Of a stretch of 19,804 nt of DNA, positions 16,588-19,804 are shown piece by piece. Source of the stretch: an uncultured Phascolarctobacterium sp. GTDB lineage: Bacteria; Bacillota; Negativicutes; Acidaminococcales; Acidaminococcaceae. The notes under the pieces are model-generated. The model saw only the letters and a program-made list of their open reading frames with translations. It was not told the DNA's origin and searched no databases. How positions within the stretch are numbered: position 1 is the stretch's first letter; each line of letters starts with the position of its first letter. The position numbers were made by a program, and so were the translations under genes. The stretch covers positions 1-19,804 of the forward strand of contig CASEGD010000019.1 in the NCBI GenBank assembly GCA_949287345.1, read 5' to 3'.

Positions 16588-16807
16588 CCTGTACGCCTCC
16601 TTTCCTGTATCTTCTTACAGTAATGATTTCTGCTTTATTGTTATCCAGCTCGCGCTGTCTAACCACATATTCGGTAATGCTGCCCTCCTGCGGCACGCCT
16701 TTGGATTTCGGCGGCTCGGTGGCAGTAACTTCGCAGGTATAGCCTGCCTGCTTTAAAATGCGCAGCGCCTCGCTAATCTCCAGCGCCAGAACGTCAGGAA
16801 ACCCCAT
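16568..16807 (-). CDS. Small PASTA-like protein of unknown function
   Basis: A 79-aa protein. Residues 3-25 (FPDVLALEISEALRILKQAGY) resemble the start of a PASTA repeat: PDV, then a helix with xxxAxxxLxxAGY. The next part has beta-like VTATEPPKSKG... and AEIITVRRYR strands. PASTA repeats normally occur in penicillin-binding proteins and Ser/Thr kinases outside the cell. This protein is a single unit with no signal peptide or membrane segment, so it is probably cytoplasmic. Its ATG shares one base with the frr stop (TGATG), indicating coupled translation, and its end overlaps the ferredoxin. I recognise no assigned function; the domain match is by eye only. Confidence 0.8.
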   Translation of the reverse strand: MGFPDVLALEISEALRILKQAGYTCEVTATEPPKSKGVPQEGSITEYVVRQRELDNNKAEIITVRRYRKGGVQDGSENQ

Positions 16808-17370
16808 CAGATTTCCATAACCTCTTTTTCCTTGTGTTCCATAACGGTATCCACTTCTTTAATGAACTTATCGGTCATTTTCTGGATATCGTCATTAGCT
16901 TTTTTAGCCTCGTCTTCCGTAATTTCTTTAGCTTTTTCGGCTTTCTTTACGGCATCGTTGGCATCGCGGCGCAGGTTTCTTACGCTTACGCGTGCGTCTT
17001 CTGCTTTTTTATGTACGGTTTTAACCAGTTCTTTACGTCTTTCTTCCGTCAGCTGCGGCAGGTTCAAACGGATTACGCTGCCATCGCTGTTCGGGTTCAG
17101 GCCCAAATCGGATTTCATAATAGCGCGTTCAATGTCTTTCAGCAGGTTCTTTTCCCATGGCTGAATGATAATCATGCGCGGTTCGGGCACGGTTACGCTG
17201 GCAACCTGGTTAACAGGCGTCGGCGTGCCGTAATATTCAACCATTACCTTGTCCAGCAGCGAAACGCTGGCGCGGCCTGCGCGCACGGAAGCAAGGTCAA
17301 CGCGCAAAACGTCAACGGTTTTGTGCATCTTCGTCTGTGTTGTTTCCAAAATCTCCTTAATTTCTGTCAT
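16807..17370 (-). CDS. frr: Ribosome recycling factor
   Basis: RRF (187 aa) splits post-termination ribosomes together with EF-G. The conserved helix I with LRVDLASVRAGRAS, the domain II segment VEYYGTPTPVNQVASVTVPEPR, and the long C-terminal coiled-coil region (RDANDAVKKAEKAKEITEDE...) are all present. The start is ATG 17370, just one nt after the pyrH stop; GGAGG is supplied by the last codons of pyrH. A longer reading frame into pyrH is not a real extension. pyrH-frr is a near-universal pair. Confidence 0.98.
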   Translation of the reverse strand: MTEIKEILETTQTKMHKTVDVLRVDLASVRAGRASVSLLDKVMVEYYGTPTPVNQVASVTVPEPRMIIIQPWEKNLLKDIERAIMKSDLGLNPNSDGSVIRLNLPQLTEERRKELVKTVHKKAEDARVSVRNLRRDANDAVKKAEKAKEITEDEAKKANDDIQKMTDKFIKEVDTVMEHKEKEVMEI

Positions 17371-17371
17371 C

Positions 17372-18216
<845 letters not shown>

Positions 18217-18252
18217 AAAAAATAAAGAGAGTACCTAAGCACTCTCTTTATT
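18217..18252 (-). terminator. Rho-independent terminator after tsf
   Basis: A perfect 12-bp inverted repeat (AATAAAGAGAGT / ACTCTCTTTATT) with an 8-nt loop (GCTTAGGT) begins 9 nt after the tsf stop. On the minus strand it is followed by a run of six T (18222-18217). A-run symmetry could also allow termination from the other strand, but no plus-strand gene needs it. Confidence 0.93.
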
Positions 18253-18261
18253 CAACAAGTA

Positions 18262-18912
18262 TTATTTTACAAAAGACATAACTTCTGCTGCAAAATCTTC
18301 CTGTTTCTTTTCAATGCCTTCGCCCAGCTGATAACGGGTAAAGCGGCGGATGGAAATGTTTTCGCCGATTTTGGCAATGGATTCGGTAATCAGGTCGCTA
18401 ATGGTTTTGTCCGGGTCTTTAACAAAGGGCTGCTCTAACAGGCAAACTTCTTTGTAGTATTTTTCAATACGGCCGGAAACCATTTTTTCAATGATTTTTT
18501 CCGGTTTGCCTTCGTTGCGGGCCTGTTCGGAAAGAACCATTTTTTCATGTTCGAGTTCTGCGGTCGGAACTTCTTCACGGCGCAGGTAGCTCGGGTTTGC
18601 AGCAGCAATGTGCATTGCGATATCTCTAACGAGGTTTTTGAAATCGTCGGTTTTGGCAACGAAGTCAGTTTCGCAGTTAACTTCAACCAGAACGCCGATA
18701 CGGCCGCCGCCATGGATGTAGGATTCTACCAAACCTTCGGCAGCAATGCGGCCGGCTTTTTTAGCTGCGGCAGCAAGGCCTTTTTCACGCAGGAAGTCAA
18801 TTGCTTTATCCATATCGCCTTCGGTAGCGGCAAGGGCTTTTTTGCAGTCCATCATGCCGGCGCCGGTGCGTTCACGTAATTCTTTTACTAATGCAGCGGT
18901 AATTTCAGCCAT
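18262..18912 (-). CDS. tsf: Elongation factor Ts
   Basis: EF-Ts (216 aa) is the nucleotide exchange factor for EF-Tu. The N-terminal UBA-like domain has [20 protein letters not shown] (9-28), and the core carries [14 protein letters not shown] (78-91) with the TDF residues that act on the EF-Tu Mg site. It is shorter than the roughly 290-aa Bacillus or E. coli proteins: a compact form closer to the Thermus type, with a reduced second half of the core domain. The start ATG 18912 follows AGGAGG, 27 nt after rpsB, forming the standard rpsB-tsf operon with a terminator right after. Confidence 0.98.
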   Translation of the reverse strand: MAEITAALVKELRERTGAGMMDCKKALAATEGDMDKAIDFLREKGLAAAAKKAGRIAAEGLVESYIHGGGRIGVLVEVNCETDFVAKTDDFKNLVRDIAMHIAAANPSYLRREEVPTAELEHEKMVLSEQARNEGKPEKIIEKMVSGRIEKYYKEVCLLEQPFVKDPDKTISDLITESIAKIGENISIRRFTRYQLGEGIEKKQEDFAAEVMSFVK

Positions 18913-18939
18913 TTATTTTTCCTCCTGAAATCTTAAAAA

Positions 18940-19686
18940 TTATTCTGCGTCTTCAGCAACAGCAGTTTCTTCAGCCGGAACTTCGGCAGCTTCTTCGGTC
19001 TGCATGCCCTGACGGCCTTCCAGAACTGCGTCAGCCATTTTAGCGGTCAGCAGTTTAACAGCGCGGATAGCGTCGTCGTTTGCCGGGATTACATGGTCGA
19101 TAACATCCGGGTCGCAGTTGGTGTCAACGGTTGCAACGATAGGAATGTTCAGTTTGCGAGCTTCCATAACGGCAATGTTTTCTTTACGCGGGTCGATGAT
19201 GAACAGAGCACCCGGCAGTTTTTTCATATCTTTAATACCACCAAGGTATTTGGTCAGTTTTTCCATTTCATGGCGCAGGCCGATAACTTCTTTTTTCGGC
19301 AGTACGTCAAAAGTGCCGTCAGCTTCCATAGCTTCAAGGGTGCGCAGGCGTTTGATTCGGCCCTGGATGGTTTTGAAGTTAGTCATCATGCCGCCCAGCC
19401 AACGTTCGTTTACATAGAACATGTTGCAGCGCAGAGCTTCTTCACGGATAGCTTCCTGAGCCTGTTTTTTGGTACCAACGAACAGAATGCTTTCGCCGCT
19501 TGCAGCAACGTCACGCATAAAGTTGTAAGCTTCTTCTACCTTTTTAACGGTTTTCTGCAGGTCGATGATATAGATGCCGTTTCTTTCGGTGAAGATGTAC
19601 GGAGCCATTTTCGGGTTCCAGCGGCGGGTCTGATGACCGAAGTGTACGCCGGCTTCGAGTAATTGTTTCATAGAGATGATTGCCAT
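18940..19686 (-). CDS. rpsB: Small ribosomal subunit protein S2
   Basis: Ribosomal protein uS2, 248 aa. Seen: [21 protein letters not shown] near the N-terminus, [58 protein letters not shown] and [11 protein letters not shown]. The last 20 or so residues are a Glu/Ala-rich acidic tail ([18 protein letters not shown]), common in S2 of this phylum. The start ATG 19686 follows AGGAGG. It is the first gene of the rpsB-tsf transcript. Confidence 0.99.
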   Translation of the reverse strand: MAIISMKQLLEAGVHFGHQTRRWNPKMAPYIFTERNGIYIIDLQKTVKKVEEAYNFMRDVAASGESILFVGTKKQAQEAIREEALRCNMFYVNERWLGGMMTNFKTIQGRIKRLRTLEAMEADGTFDVLPKKEVIGLRHEMEKLTKYLGGIKDMKKLPGALFIIDPRKENIAVMEARKLNIPIVATVDTNCDPDVIDHVIPANDDAIRAVKLLTAKMADAVLEGRQGMQTEEAAEVPAEETAVAEDAE

Positions 19687-19782
19687 TTTTTATTCCTCCT
19701 GTTTTTTCCTCCGCCTGTTTCTTCTCTGCCCTAACCAAATCGGACAGCGGGCAAATCCGCAGGCGTGTGTATTTTTACACGC
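19687..19782 (-). promoter_or_regulatory. Structured 5' leader of rpsB-tsf
   Basis: The roughly 95-nt leader starts with a hairpin at 19782-19763 (GCGUGU...ACACGC, 6 bp, or a shorter stem with an AAAA loop), placed almost at the predicted +1. It is followed by a small GCGG/CCGC stem (19760-19747) and a possible UGUCC/GGGCA stem, with GATTTG repeated in both loops. S2 represses its own operon through the leader in E. coli; whether that happens here is unknown. Confidence 0.4.
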
Positions 19783-19787
19783 GTAAT

Positions 19788-19796
19788 ATTATATCA
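19788..19796 (-). promoter_or_regulatory. Extended -10 element of the rpsB promoter
   Basis: TGATATAAT on the minus strand is a perfect extended -10 (TGnTATAAT). The matching -35 would lie beyond the right edge of the window. The predicted transcription start is near 19781, about 95 nt upstream of rpsB. Confidence 0.75.
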
Positions 19797-19804
19797 CAAG
19801 CCTT

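Overview
The window is one unbroken block of housekeeping genes, all on the minus strand. In order of transcription (right to left) they are rpsB, tsf, pyrH, frr, a small PASTA-like gene, a 2[4Fe-4S] ferredoxin, uppS, cdsA, dxr, rseP, ispG, proS, an mgtC/sapB-type gene, polC, bcp, rimP, nusA, ylxR, ylxQ and infB. infB runs off the left edge. There is no sign of mobile DNA, CRISPR or phage. The order, the Gram-positive-type PolC, the MEP isoprenoid genes and the strong GGAGG ribosome binding sites point to a Firmicute. The clostridial-type ferredoxin suggests an anaerobe. A member of the Negativicutes (for example Acidaminococcaceae/Phascolarctobacterium-like) is my best guess from overall feel; it is not proven by the sequence.

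Layout. (1) 19804-18217: rpsB and tsf, with an extended -10 promoter at the right edge, a structured leader and a clear intrinsic terminator after tsf. (2) 18216-16361: pyrH, frr, PASTA-like gene and ferredoxin, tightly packed (1-nt gap, TGATG overlap, 20-nt overlap) and closed by a second terminator-like hairpin. (3) 16335-4800: uppS-cdsA-dxr-rseP-ispG-proS-mgtC-polC-bcp, with gaps of 20 nt or less. This joins isoprenoid precursor and undecaprenyl carrier synthesis, phospholipid synthesis, membrane proteolysis, tRNA charging and chromosome replication. (4) 4799-1: a consensus sigma-A promoter (TTGTCA-17-TATAAT), a short leader with a terminator-like hairpin, then rimP-nusA-ylxR-ylxQ-infB, the classic ribosome maturation, transcription termination and translation initiation operon.

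The most notable observation is in PolC. At 1204 aa it lacks the DEDD 3'-5' exonuclease domain that normally interrupts its PHP domain. All nine expected PHP metal ligands are still present, as are the zinc finger, the polymerase aspartates and the C-terminal clamp-binding motif. Proofreading in this organism must therefore come from elsewhere: a separate DnaQ-like protein, or possibly the PHP domain itself. Secondary points are the uncharacterised PASTA-like/ferredoxin pair coupled to frr, a candidate attenuator in the rimP-nusA leader, a long Asn/Gln-rich prion-like linker in IF2, and an extra pair of CxxC motifs flanking the editing domain of ProS. Every large plus-strand ORF is a shadow of a real minus-strand gene.
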